A DNA stretch of 64,000 nucleotides from Eucalyptus grandis (GCF_016545825.1 NC_052621.1:21726940-21790939), one strand, 5' to 3'; shown: positions 1 to 12,570, counted from the first letter of the stretch. The notes: generated by a model from the sequence alone, not told the origin. Numbers and translations are program-made.

Positions 1-181
1 GAGGCGTGAAATCGCATGTGTTTGTGCCCGACGAAGCTTCCGCTTATTCAGCCTCCTCTGTAACGAATATATAAAATATTTATATGCATATATATAATTA
101 ATTTTATTTCCTCTTTTGTGCAACTTCAAGAATTCAACGAAACGCGTTTTCTAAACGCTCAAACTCGAGACATAATTTAAC
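1..181 (-). mobile_element. Copia-type LTR, terminal part (element extends left of window)
   Basis: The last bases before 182, read on the minus strand, begin TGTTAAATTATGTCTCGAG. They match the minus-strand start of the LTR at 62688-63421 (TATTAAAATATGTCTCGAG), including the TG..CA-type terminus. The rest of the 181 bases does not resemble that LTR, so this is probably a different family of the same Copia group. A TATA-rich stretch lies at about 67-105. The host sequence to the right is the start of the segmental duplication. Whether this is a solo LTR or a 5' LTR cannot be seen. Confidence 0.5.
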
Positions 182-2971
182 AGACTAGAACAACCTCTTG
201 TTGCTAGGTAGTCAATTAGCAGTCTCAAAGTTGACAACAAACTTGTTAATCAACATCTTGATAATCAATCATCAATCATAAAATCGAAACTAATCCATTA
301 AATGGACAACTTCCCTATAGAATCGATGTCTTCAACTGAACCCATGGAATCAAATCAGCTTTTGCTTGCAGGAGTAAGCATTCGGGTTGGACCAATCCAT
401 GAGATTTGAATTAAGCTTGAGAGTTGCTCAATAGGACTTTGTACTCCCGCATCAAATCCTTTGATCAACCCTTCCAACATTTGATCAACCATTTCAACTA
501 AAACGTCAAATTAATTAACAATGTGATACTGCTTACGTTATAAAAGATGAAATTTGCTGCTGGTTTGCTACCACATGAGCAGGAAAAACAAGCAAAATAT
601 ATATCAATCAACGGGTAAACAAAATACTTGATTGTACGATCAAAAAAGTTAAGAGGACTTGATTACAGAGTAGAAGACCAAATTGTACAAATGCTGTAAC
701 TTAAAGAACTAAATCTGTTACTTTACCCTCCAATTGTTTAACGATTTGTCTTGCAGATTCCATTGACGACATTATAGTCCAATTTCTTTAGAATTCACAC
801 AACTTTAATAAAATTACTGTTTGAAACCTGCAAGTGCGCCTGCAAATCAGCTGCAGAAGTATCTTCGTTAGGTTGCAAGAGGACGTGGATGCCCTCATAT
901 GCCGAAGTTTGCGATTTGCAAAGACGTTTTTAGTCTGCATTTAACCTACAGATAGATTCATATAGAGATGGGCGATTAATCTTTGTGCACTAAGTTAAAT
1001 CTCTTTGATTGTCATTGAATCTAAAACAGTGGAGGATTTGGTAATAGTGATTATTTAGCCAAGAATCGTTTTACAGCTACTCATTCAGTGAATGGCAGAT
1101 CCTGTTCTGCGCAGCAGCAACTCAGCTTCGAAGGTAATGGAAGCGAAATGGGGAACGACAAAGAAAACAGAAGCCCTTTTATTTTCAGGTTTCACCTGAT
1201 TAAAGTTTGAGGCGAAATCTAGTTAATACACACTCTGAGTTCCATAGGTCGGGTTTGCTGCAGCCAGATGACATGCATACTTCACCATGGTTCGGACAAA
1301 ATATGCCCATGGAATCTTCCAAGGAAACCCAAGAGTCTGGCATGAGCATACAACTTCTTGATTCCTACATACACAAGCAGACTGAAGGCAAATTCTGCGC
1401 GTCACTCAACGTTTGGCTAGGCCTTTCACTTCTTGGTTTCCTGCATTATTTGTTTCAATTTCACTGCCAAAGAGGTCACGGAGAATTGTGAGATACTTGG
1501 GGAATCTCTAGGCCTACATGGTAATGTTTATGTTTCTCCCAATTTATATTATTTTGTTTCCCAGAACAAAAAAAAAAAAACAGAAATCTTTTGTTAAAAC
1601 TTTTTTTTCCCGATAACAATTTTAGAAATAAGCTAATTTTTTCTTTTCTTTTTTTCTTTGTTTTTCTTGCTTGCTGCGGCCTTGGGTGGCTGCTTGCCAA
1701 CCGCCGGCCACCTCTCACGCCAGCCGCAGCCACCATTGGCCGACCGCCGGCCATTGCCAATCGGATGTCGCCCCACCGGTGGCAACCGCCACCGTCTGAT
1801 CGTCGTCGCTACCGCCCACAACACACCAGCCACCCCTGACCTCCGATCATTGCCATCGACCGTCGTTGTCGTAGCTAACCACCATTGCCGCCGCTACCTG
1901 CTACCACCCGTTGCTCGTCGCCGCCAGCTGCCGACCGTCGCCACCGACCGCCGCCGCACGATTGCCGCCCACAGCCCATCGGCCGTCGCCTCCCACGGTC
2001 AATGGGCTATGGGGCGGCGATCGTGCAGCGGCGGTCGTGCGATCGGCCGACGTCCCTATCTCGCGGGCAGGTGGCAACGAGCGACGGGCGGTGGCGGGCG
2101 CGGTCCGGTCCGTGAGCAAGAATAAAAACAAATAAATAAAAAATAAAAATCGTACCAAACGCATTTCTATTCTTTTCTATTTCAATAATATAAATTTTGT
2201 ATAGTTACTAAACACCTTATTTTACTCAGAAATTGTTCCTTGGAGTAAAAATAGAAAATAATTATTTCTGAAAAGAAATTGTTCCCCGATTAAGAAGTGT
2301 TACCATGCGCACCCTTTGTTTCTCAACATTAACGGGTATTTCTGCACAAATTAAGACATCAAGATGTTTGCTTGGATTTCAATGGACAGCAACTACCAGA
2401 AGAATTCTCTGTGGCAGTCTTGCGTCCTCATCTAATATCGAGCAGACCTGAAGAGAAACTTCACAATTCTATCTTCCAAATCTAAGGCACACATGCATCT
2501 AGACACACCATCTACTACTTCATGTCTGTTAATTTCGTACTATCATCAATGAAATTTGCATCAAGTTATCCTAGAATTCTTAGCACTTACAAGGAAAATA
2601 AGTTCAGAATCTAGAATTGTAAAAATACACCCTTGGATACTTCTCATATCAAAGTCCCCACAAGATCTATGATGTACATGTACATAAATTTAAATCTCGA
2701 GTTGCATTAGGAAGAAAGCTTTCTCAAGCATGTGAAGACGGTGCTTTACCTATACATCATGCGCGCTGCATCCCACGACTCTTAACACATAAGATAATAC
2801 TCTAAGGAAAATGTACTTTTCAGGGGAATCATATGAGGACAAGTACTTTCCGCCCTATTCATGCTATCATCGTCACTAAAGGATAGGAAAGAGCAGGACC
2901 TCACTATACAACATTCAAAACAAATGCTATTACATACTCCCGCTAGCTTTCTTACAGCATGTCACAAACAT
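182..2971. repeat. Segmental duplication A, copy 1 (partner 60758-62687)
   Basis: The sequence starting agactagaacaacctcttg recurs collinearly at 60758-62687 with high but imperfect identity, including short indels. Copy 1 is longer because it contains a roughly 800 bp MITE (1510-2316) that is absent from copy 2, where the empty site reads straight through near 62040. No convincing protein is encoded: the open frames differ between the copies because of single-base indels. The segment may be intronic or intergenic DNA of a host locus. Confidence 0.85.
1510..2316. mobile_element. MITE, family A copy 1 (hAT-like, GC-rich core)
   Basis: The ends are inverted: CATGGTAATG near 1517 and GTTACCATGCGC near 2299. 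The subterminal sequence (TGTTTCCCAGAACAAAAA and its counterpart) is shared with the elements at 4657-5462 and 5585-6072. The core at about 1665-2120 is very GC-rich and rich in CCGCC and GGCC words. It opens several overlapping frames on both strands that I regard as compositional. The partner duplication copy lacks the element, which defines the insertion. The target duplication is not clear. Confidence 0.7.
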
Positions 2972-4656
2972 ACTACATGATTCCAAGAACCCTCGCATCA
3001 AACCAAAGTGACGACTCCATGATATGCACAAGTTCCTGTCTTTCGAACCACGTTTTTAGTTGAACACGAAATGCATAACAAAGTCTTTGGATTAAAACAA
3101 TTTGGACTCCAAAAGGGGGTCGTGTCATTAAAAGGTAGGATGTCACCTCCAACCATCTCCATCATCTTCAACCTTGAGTTTGTTTCTTGAATGGAGAGGA
3201 GGGAGAGATCGACGGAAACCAGCAGCTCGCCGGTCGCTCGCACGTCCGATCGGCCACCCGCTCGCTCGCCGTCGTCGCCGTCGCAGCCCCTCGCCTCGCC
3301 GCTCGCCCTACTCGCTCGCACCTCCATCTCTCTCCTCCATTCCCTTGCTGTTCGAGGCCCCCTGCAAGTTGAAGATTGACGAAGCCAGCTCGCCGTTGAG
3401 GCCTCACCGCCGCGCACCGCAGCCGAAGTCGCCGTCGCCGCTCGCCGTCTCGCGCTCCGCCGCAGCCCGCGCTCGCCCGCGCTTGGCCGACGCCCAGCTG
3501 CGTCTCAGCCTCGGCTCGTGCATTCCAGTAGCTGCCGGAGCTCGTCCCCGCCGCCGTGAGCCGCCGTTGACCTCCCCATCGGCTCGTCCAAGCCCCGCCG
3601 GTCCTCCTCCGCCGTTCCTCCGCCCAAACCGGCGCCGGATCCGCCTCCTCCGAGCTTGCTCGGTAGCTGCAAAAATGGGTATGGCAGCCCCGTTTTGGCC
3701 CGTTTCGCCGCCTTCCCGAGCCCGGATGCAACAGATATATCTGGACTAGCTGAGCATGCCACACTAGCAAATTGTAAGTGCCAGATTTATTATCATTTCC
3801 AGATTTATTATCATTTCCTGATATACAAAACCGCCATCATCAATTCAAATACCTCGCTGAACGATCACCAAAAAATTATGGGAACCAGATTAAGTACAAA
3901 GTCTCATGACGAAACAGAAAGAGCTTGCTCAGGAAGGCTTAGAATTGACGAAGGCAATCTTCCGTATCTTTTTTATTTTTGGAGCACTTCCACTTCGTGA
4001 GAAAGGTTCTCCCCTCGATGCATTCAATATACCTTCAAACATAAGACCCACATTCTTTCCGAGCATACTGCATCATCGTGCTGCGTGGAGCTGGAAACAA
4101 AGAGGAACCATAGGACGCCTTTCCCAGCCGAAAAATTCCAAAGGAAAATGCAAAAAAAAAAAAAAAAAAAAAAAACACACACACACACTTAGCACACGAG
4201 GGAAAAAATAAAAATAAAACACTCAGCATCTTGTCTTTTTCCTATTGATCGACTAGGGGGAAAAAGGACACTTAGCAGACTAACTTACAGCTAAAGCGCT
4301 CAAAAGAAACAACAAAACTGCCTGTGGATTTCCTGAAACTATGCTTTGGTCTAGCTATGATCAAATAATTGGCACAGAAAAAATGGAAAATTGAACGCAG
4401 CACATCAGAAGCGAGTAACGGTCGCTCAATTGAGTTGAATCATCGCCATTAACATCACCTCTACCACAAGTAAAATAACAAATAAGAAAGTGAAGTGGAA
4501 CTAAAGAAGAACCTTTACCGTGGACTCTTCTAGGCGAAGTCATTGAGAAACAAGAAGGCCTTGAAAATCGAAGGAGGAGCAAGGTCTCCAGCTTTATTGA
4601 AATTGGCCATGGGACTAGACAAATACAAGAAGCGAACTGAGAGTTAATGACTAAGA
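2972..4656. other. Gene-free stretch with a GC-rich island and poly-A/CA tract
   Basis: The segment begins where duplication A ends. From 3174 to 3770 it is strongly GC-rich, with long overlapping frames on both strands (191 to 200 codons) of low-complexity Arg/Ala/Pro/Ser content, which I do not accept as a gene. A run of 24 A (4152-4175) followed by CA repeats (to 4188) lies downstream, and a short direct repeat of cagatttattatcatttc lies near 3782-3817. No family-level protein similarity was recognised. Confidence 0.5.
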
Positions 4657-5462
4657 ATGCGCTTGGTAATATGCTTCTGTTTCGGGGAACAATTTTTTAT
4701 CAGAAATGATTTTTTCTGATTTTGTTATCGGAACAATTTCTAAACAAAAGAACACGTTTGATAACTCCATAAAATTTTTATTCCCAGGATAAAAATGTGT
4801 TTGGTAGAACTCTTAAATTTTTTAATTTATTATAATTTTTAAATAATTTTATTATATTTTATTATTTTTCTCTTTTCTCTTTTTTTCTTTTTTTTTTTTT
4901 CTTTGGCTAGTCGCCGACCACCAGGATAAGATCCAATGAGCTCACCGAAGGCTAGCCTGGCCATGGCGAGGCCGAGCCTTGCTTGTGGCTAGGTGAGCCT
5001 CGGCCTCGTAGCCTCGGCCTCGGCCAAGCGAGCTCGGCCTCGCTCAATCTGGGCAAGGTTGACCTCGCCTAACCAAGGCGAAGCCGAGCCTTGCCTAGCC
5101 ACAGCAAGACTCAAGCTAACGAGCCTTGGTGTCGCTGAGGGCTAACGACGCTCCGGTGAGGTCGTCGGCCCTCGTCCCCATGCCGCCAAGACCGGCAACC
5201 GGCCAAAAGGAAGAAGAAGAAAATGAAAGAAAGAAGAAAAGAAAGAAGAGAGAAGAGAAGAAAAAAATAAGTTCTTTATTTTTGTTCTTTTGATTCGTAG
5301 GAAAAATAAGAAATTACTTTTTTCTACTTCTTATTTTTGTTCTAAATCTATTCTCGGGAACAAAAATTTTATTAAACATATTTATATTCTTTTTTCATGC
5401 CCTGGAACAAAAAAATAGAAATAATTATTCCGGGGACAGAAAATTTTATATCAAACAGGGTC
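4657..5462. mobile_element. MITE, family A copy 2
   Basis: The left end GCGCTTGGTAATATGCTTC and the right end, read inverted, CTGTTTGATATAAAATTTTC form an imperfect inverted repeat of about 36 bp. It continues into the shared subterminal word CCCCGGAACAATT. The core (about 4905-5210) is a GC-rich run of GAGG/GGCCTCG repeats. Flanking ctaa-type sequences are weakly repeated, compatible with a decayed 8-bp duplication. The internal sequence encodes nothing recognisable. Confidence 0.65.
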
Positions 5463-5584
5463 TAAATGGACCGGGAGTTGATTGACCTTTTTGTAGGGCT
5501 CACGTGAGCATTATTGATGATTGGACTTTATTGTGGTTAAGTTGGCACCAAAGGTTTGGTGGCTTGTGCCAATATGACTAAAGG

Positions 5585-6072
5585 CGCGCATAACAAAATT
5601 TATATTTCTCTATTTTATTTTTATTTTTCTATTTCTCGAAAAATGTTTGAAACAGAAATCCATTTGGTAACGTAATTTTATTTTTCTAATTCTGGAACAT
5701 ATTTCTATTCCAAAAATAAATTTGGAGTAGAAATCATAAACTAAAACTTTTTAATTTATATTTTTGGAACAAAAATGAAAAATGAGAACTCTTCTTATTG
5801 TTCACTTCCGTTACCGCCCACTACTCACCCACCGCCCGTGGGACACCGGATGTTCGCCGCAAACCGCCGAATGCTTGCCGCCGGTAGCCGGATGCTAGGC
5901 GCCGACCACCAATTGTTGAACGCCGGTTGCCCACCACTTGCCACCCCTAGAAATAGAAATTTTATTTTGTTATCAAATGAATTTCTATTTCATAAACAAA
6001 AATTTTAAGTCGTTATCAAACCCGTTTCTTTGCTCAAAAACTCGTCCGAAACACAAATTTTGTCATGTGCAC
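5585..6072. mobile_element. MITE, family A copy 3, with 8-bp target duplication
   Basis: The terminal inverted repeats are CGCGCATAACAAAATTTAT at the left and, inverted, GTGCACATGACAAAATTTGT at the right. Flanking 8-mers are actaaagg (5577-5584) and actaaaaa (6073-6080), a 6 of 8 match, as expected for an old hAT-type insertion. This copy is only 488 bp and has a short GC-rich core at about 5815-5945. Confidence 0.7.
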
Positions 6073-6080
6073 ACTAAAAA

Positions 6081-6817
6081 TTCTAAATTTACTCTTTTCT
6101 TTATTAACACTAAATGAAATTGAAATAAATTATGTGTAAGTTTTTTCATGACAAAAAAAAAAGGAATATTATGTGGTAGTGGGTAAGTTTAGGATTTACG
6201 GTGATACAAAAATAACTTTAGGATATTTTGTATCATAATAAGTATAGTTTGAAGTGGTATTTGCTTCAAAAGAAATAAAAAAAAATTGAAAAATAAAGCA
6301 GAAAAATGGGAACATATTTTGGGCCGTCCTCCTTTGATATTTTTGGCGCAGCATTCCTCTTCGACATTCTCGTCTTTCTCTTCCTTCATTAGGATTGCGT
6401 TTGGTTCAGCCTTTACACAAAAACAAAGCACTTAAAATAGTTTTGATAAAATGCAAATAATACTCGCTATTTGCTTTTATCAACATCTATAAATAAACGA
6501 TCCCGTTTACTCATTTATTGAATAAGAAAATTAGATATCGAACTCGATCCTTAAATAAACATATTAATATTGTATAATGTATTTGCATTCTACGTCGCAT
6601 TCATGCATTACAAAAACACATCCGTGGATAAATTTATTTTGAATTGATCTAGTTGTAAAATGGATTCATGTTGGTCCGATATGATAAATGAACTTGAGCT
6701 GAGACCTCAAAACTCATTAGAACCTCACAAGCCTGATCCCTTTTAATGGACTCGACCACACCTCGCTTGACAAGCTGAAGATTACATGTTATGAAGAAAT
6801 GAGCGGCCATTTTTGGA
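6081..6817. other. Gene-free AT-rich stretch
   Basis: I see no coding signal, tRNA or clear repeat structure here. Open frames are short and of low complexity. Confidence 0.6.
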
Positions 6818-7719
6818 GAAAAGTGTCAAAAAAGTCCTAAACTTTTTATATTAGTATCAATTTAGTTCTAGACCTTTTACTAGTGTCAATTTAGTCCTAA
6901 ACTTTTTGATTTGGTGCCAATTCAGTCTTTCTAACTAATTTTCGCCAGATTTTACTAACTAGGCATTAGTCGGCTCACATAGCACGGCTGGTACTAACGT
7001 AGATAATTATTTAATAAAATTTTAATACTTTTTTCAAATTTATTTTTTGTTTTTTATTTTATTTTTTTCTTCTTTTCGTTTGGTTTTTTCCTTTCTTTTT
7101 TTTTTTTTCCTTCTCCTTCTCCTTCTTCCAACTAGTTGCCAAACCTCGGTGACCGGCCAATGGCGACAACCAACGAGGTTGAGATCGACCTCGCTGGCCT
7201 TTGGCGAGCCTTACTGGCCATTGGCAGGGCTCGAGCCCTCGCTAGTGGCCGGGCAAAGCTTGACCTCGCTGGATCTAGTGAGGTCACGCCTCACCAGCCC
7301 ATCAAGAGGCTGCCCTCGCGGCCTAGGTGGCCTCAAGCTAGCCTCACGCCCAACGCAAGCAACCCTTGCGACCTTTGGCAAGTGCTCGAGCCTCGCCGAG
7401 TGTCATCTTTGGCCGGTTGTCAAGGTTCGACGACCGACTTGAAGAAGGAGGGGGAGAAGAAAAAAGAAAATGAAAATGAAAAAAATAAAATCTAAATCTA
7501 AAAGATATTAAAATATTATTAAAAGTTGTCTGTGTCATCGTCGATTGTGCCACGTCAATTCACCGGCGCCTCATCAGCAAAATCCAACCAAAATTAGTTG
7601 GAAATGATTGAATTGGTACTAAGTGAAAAGGTTCAGGACTAAATTAGTACTATGAAGAAGTTTATGACTAAATTGACACAAATGCAAAAGTTTTAGAACT
7701 TTTTGACACTTTTTCTGTA
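6818..7719. mobile_element. MULE-like MITE, family B copy 1
   Basis: The inverted ends read GAAAAGTGTCAAAAAAGTCC at 6818 and, inverted, AAAAAGTGTCAAAAAGTTC near 7715. The next roughly 80 bp on each side also mirror one another (cctaaact, caatttagt). The flanks contain atttttgga and acttttggg, compatible with a decayed 9-bp duplication. The core (about 7130-7440) is GC-rich with gaggc and ctcgcc words. Reading frames of 119-131 codons in it are compositional. It is related in layout to the element at 23599-24391. Confidence 0.7.
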
Positions 7720-9187
7720 ACTTTTGGGAAGTGAGGTCTTAGGAAGGAAATAAGGTGGCAACATATTCAATCAGCACCCAAAAAGGAAAAGGAAATAAAT
7801 TTTGCTTTCCAACTTGCAGACGCACAATCGAAATTTACTCAAGAATTTGTTGGAGATTTGAATAGATGGGAGAAAGAAGGAAATAAAATAAACAAAGAGA
7901 TATAAAATAAAATAAAATAAAAAGATGGAAAGTGTGTGTGGAATAGCGCATCTTTAGGCAAATTTTGGTCTTCAATCTCGGGGACATATGGCGAGGATTC
8001 ATTGTTTATAAAGAGAGGAACATATCAACGCTCAAGGGAGAGAAAATTGGTCCATCACAATCGCACTTACGAATACTTCCTGGTCGTAACCAAGACCAAA
8101 CGCATAACACACTCTCAAGAGCACTGTAAATTCTGGAGCTCTCCTTTCCTTGTCTTAGCATTGTTGATAAGAATAATTGTGGCTCATATCAAGAGACTAG
8201 ACTCAATCAAGAGACTAGACTCACGCTGCTGAATTGCATGACACATGCAGTTGCTAGGTGAACCTTTTGTTTGTCACTTACTAATTTGTGATTTTTTTTT
8301 TGATATTAATACAATTTAATGAATAATTAATGGAGGATAAATTTGTTACAAATGTATCATTTTAGGTTTAAATTAGTTTGGAGTAAATTTATCATAAATA
8401 TATTAGTTTTTGATTTTTTGTAATATCAATCATTTTCCAAATGTGCTCCCAAAAATAGTCACCCAGCCCTTCGGCATTTGCCTAAAGATATTTAGAGCCT
8501 TAAAGCCCATATCAAAGCCCAACCAAATGCAGCCTCAGTTTGAGCTACATCTTCAGGATCTTTACCATTGCTATGATGTTGAGAAGCGGATATAATATTC
8601 ATCCCCACAAGAGAAATCGAGAGGAGGCATTCAATAGCAAAGAGCACGAAATCTGGAGGCCGTGTTTGGTATAGTCGTCTACAAAGTCTCTCGGTGTACT
8701 TTTTTCTTACCAATCAAAGTCCCCAAACTTCCCACACCAACGGAAATAATTATACCATGCTACTTTCATTGCAGGTTCATTTTCCCCGATGGAAAGGAAG
8801 TTCTTAGAAAGTAAAGAAAAGTAAAAAAGAAAAAAACTGATATTGCAAAGTATACTAAGCATAGCTTACTGAAATTGTCATACTGATCAATATGACAAAT
8901 TGTGAATTCCAACCAAAAGAGAGCAACGTGACAGATGGGCCTCTAAACATGCGCACGTCACCTTCAAGATCCGCTAGAAGTATGCCACATCACTCGGTAC
9001 ACCAATTTGTAAATCGGTATCAATATAAGTAGCATTATTCATTTTGAGCAGTTTAGAGAGTCAACTTACGGATGAAGCAAACTCAGTTTACATATGGCAT
9101 ACTTGTCTCTTTCCTTATATTACCAGTATAAGAAAATGTGGAATTAAGTGATTCGAAAAACCAGACTCTAATCATTGAACTATTGAA
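7720..9187. other. Gene-free stretch downstream of the FOLD1-like gene
   Basis: AT-rich sequence with no recognisable protein. A small 17-bp tandem duplication (atcaagagactagactc) lies at about 8188-8221. The segment would contain the 3' flank of the minus-strand FOLD1-like gene. Confidence 0.5.
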
Positions 9188-12100
9188 CTAAAGGAGAGAT
9201 TTTGCAAGGATTGTCATTGACGAAGAGAGATTGGCAAGGAAAAATGAAACACCTTTGCCTTTACAAAAGCTATACTGGGGAACCAACCTCAGCTTTAATA
9301 TGAATCCAAATGCACGCTTAGCAGAGTCGAGAGTATTAGACGGAAGCATCGCAATTGTCACTGGTCCCACGCTTCCTGGCACAGGAGTAATGGCTGACAC
9401 AACTTTGATTGCTTCTTCATAGCAAACGTCTCCCGTGATGCGGAAACCTTGATCAGTGCCAGGATCCTGGACATTACAATCTCTCAATTCTATGACAGTA
9501 AATTGCTCAAAATGGAAACAGAGCAGAGCAAGCTAGTTCTTTCGAGTGGGACTGAGGAACAATCATTAGTTCTCAGGAAACTACCTGTTAAGTGACCACT
9601 TATACCACAGCAGCTACTTAGACAAGATTATCGACATTAATGAGCATTTATACATCAACCCTAACTGTGATTTGAAGCTCACCTCTGTCAGATTGAGGAC
9701 CTTACAGTTCTAGATCTATTTGCTAATTTTAGTGACCATGAATCAAAGCTTTCATAAGGAAATCCAGCAAGCAGACTTCACATCTTCTAAGGCTTTGCCC
9801 TTTCTCAATCCTTGATTGTTCACTCATCATTTCTTTTCTGAAAGACCCACTTTTCTTTTAAGCCTTCCCCTCAAACATCTCTTCCCTGAGCATAGTGCAG
9901 CATATCTGCATACATGCATTGAGTAGATCACAGGTACAAGATCACCTGAAACAATAAAATGGCAAAAAGACAAAAACCACCCTCAAATTTTCCATAGTTA
10001 CACCTTGGCAGCATCAAACTTCAAATCCTACACCTTGCACCCTCTAATTTCAAGACCTCACACGACATATCTTGAGGTTTTAAAAGAGCTAATCTTTGCA
10101 CCCTCCAGTTTCCGTACTTTTTGGAATGGTGTTAAACTTCAAGGTAAAAAGTCTAAGCTGATGACACCTTATGACACAAAGTGTAGAGTAGAGGTTGTAA
10201 GTGCCAACCAAGAGAAAGCTTAGTGTAATTTTTTTTTTTTTTTTTTAATTTTCCCTTATAAAAAGGGTCCTGCGCTGCTTTTCCAATTTTTTCAACATGA
10301 AAGATAGAAACCACAGCATCCTATAACCTATATCTATAAAGGTCAATGCACATTACAATCCAAATTTGCATTCAAGTGAGGCCACACAGTTTGAGAATGC
10401 CATTGGTGCTGAACTTTCAGTATTCCTACCTGAACTTGATTGGTCCCCATATCCACTGCAACAGCTCCCGGTTTTAGCCAAATGCCACGGATTAAATTGG
10501 GTATCCCCACATCAGCAATCACAATGTCGGCTTCTCTTGTAATCTGCTCTGGATTTTTGGTGAAAGAATGTACTGTGCTGACTGTTGCATGGTGCCTCTA
10601 CCAGAGGAATATATTAGAAGAGCATGATATGGAGAGCACCTCAAAACAACCAGAGAAACGCCGAAAAAGGCATGCTTACCTGCAATAGCAAAGAAGTGGG
10701 TAACCCAATGATCTTGCTTCTCCCGACTACCACAGCTCTCTTTCCCATAATTTCCACACCAGACCTCAACAACAACTCAATACAACTCTTAGGAGCACAA
10801 GGAATAAAAAGTGGATCACTTCCTTTCATGGCAAGGTTTTCCACATTGAGGGGTTGGAAGCCATCCACGTCTTTCTCTGGGCTCACAAAATTGATGATTC
10901 TCTCCTCATCCACATGCTGGGCAAACATCACATTAGGTGGCATAATTGTAAATATTCCTTACAAGATGTGTTAAAAGAATGGTAATATCTCATTGAAATT
11001 TTTCTAGTAGATCTCTAGTCATTGCATCATCGTCCGCACCGGAAATTAAAAAGTATAGTATTGGAAACAAATTATGTACAGGTTACACTATTGAATTACT
11101 CTATGGAATGTGTCGGAACATAGTGAATGTTCCATTGGCAACAATGAATTAAGCAGACTTGTTTGATACAGATTACCCAAGAGATTCAAAAGAGAAATGG
11201 GAATGAAGCATAAGTCTAGCAGTAGAAATTACTTGTGGCAAAGGGAGTTGCAGAATAATACCATTAACTGATGGGTTATTATTTAATCTGGAAACAATGC
11301 GCAGAACTTCATCTTCTGTACATTCTTCAGGTAACTCCTCTACATAGGTCGTTATCCCAACTTCTTCACAAGCTTTTAACTTGACACGAATAGCCAACCA
11401 ACACAATAGCCAATCCCAGGGATTTTACAATGGTTTCCTTCATTCTACAAATTTCATTGGCTATTCCTTCTCTAATAGCTCTTGCCATAGACTTCCCGTT
11501 TACTACATTAGCAGTTTGCCCATTAGCTGCTTCAAGTAAAAATCATAAGACAAGTTAGTGTGATATGTACAAGGTAAATGAAGCAAGCAAAGAAGCAAGT
11601 AGTCCTGCTCAAGCACCTTATATAGAGCTACAAGACAACAAGCTACCAAAAGTCCACAGGTAGAATAATCAACCTTACAACTTGGATTGCATGGAATTCC
11701 TAATTCTCAAAAGAGTTCTATAGAAACCATCCCCAATCATCTCACTGAAATCTTTAGTGCTTTTGTAGAGTGACTCCTGTTACCAAAAAGGCCATCAGAT
11801 CCAATGAAGCTTTTGGTGGTCCTTCACAAACCAATGCACACGAAAGCATTGTAAAAAGATGATATTCGAAAGTAGTCCAACGCCTGCTTTCGCTTCTGCT
11901 TTTCCTACATATGCACAGATTAATTTTGTCCTCAACAAGTTGTGTATGCAGAAGTTGCAAAAGTTACCGAGGAAAGTTGCGTCTCAGCTTCACCCAAGAA
12001 GAACCCAACCTTTTTCTAATAACAATAAGAAAAACCCCTCATTTTTTTCGCAGGGGGATTCAACAACTCATAGTCGGCACGGGATTCACCATTGCACTTC

Positions 12101-12570
12101 ATAGGATCGCCACTGAATCCGAATCACAACGATGATGACGACAGCTGCACCTCACGATCAAAACTACGACGTCGAAAGCCAAAACACCCGAACCCAAAAA
12201 CCGCTTCGAGGCAATCAGCATGCGGCCGAACGCGACATGGAAAACAAGTATCGAACAACGCAAAAGCAGAGGCTACGCACAATTGACTCGAGTAACACGT
12301 GTTTCACGCGCCCGAGAGCAAGTCCAGGCTCATCACCACAGGTGGCAAAAAAAGGGTGGGTGGAACGGTCGCGGGAAGGACGATACCTGAAGACTGGGAA
12401 CGGAAGCCGCCGGAGCTGGGGCCGGGCATCGTCCAAACGTCGGGGAGGTTCGGGCCGAGCAGCTGCAAATTCGAAGACAGCGAAGACGAAGAAGGCGATG
12501 ATGAAGAAGACGACGAGCGGAGGGTCTTCCTTCCCAGCGACCGCCAGCTCGCCGCCCACAGGCCTCGCAT
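9188..12570 (-). pseudogene. FOLD1: FOLD1-like methylenetetrahydrofolate dehydrogenase/cyclohydrolase, frameshifted
   Basis: Bifunctional FolD enzymes interconvert methylene-, methenyl- and 10-formyl-tetrahydrofolate; plant FOLD1 is mitochondrial. Minus-strand exons with consensus splice sites are 12387-12570, 11233-11526, 10680-10916, 10430-10597 and 9188-9466. Exon 1 gives a Ser/Arg-rich presequence followed by NLPDVW, as in FOLD1. Later exons show NGKSMARAIREGI, ILQLPLPQ, EKDVDGFQPLNV, VVGRSKIIGLP and GDVCYEEA. In exon 2, after VLVG (near 11405), about 20-25 bases are missing. This removes the conserved segment up to the Tyr of the YxxxK active-site motif and shifts the frame into a stop. 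Other unusual residues are GSVGP for GGVGP, AMLPSN for AMLLSN, GRSK for GRSN, and a C-terminal tail about 35 residues longer than usual. Gene identity is firm; loss of function is inferred from the frameshift, unless the assembly is wrong there. Confidence 0.85.

Noticed and set aside
1633..2164. Several overlapping frames of 66-155 codons on both strands
   Set aside because: They lie wholly in the GC-rich core of a MITE, are simple in composition (Arg, Pro, Ala), and are open in many frames at once.
3168..3770. Frames of about 190-200 codons on both strands
   Set aside because: Antiparallel overlapping frames in GC-rich DNA with no recognisable motif; no splice or codon evidence favours one.
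7047..7553. Three overlapping frames of 69-131 codons
   Set aside because: Inside the MULE-like MITE core; compositional.
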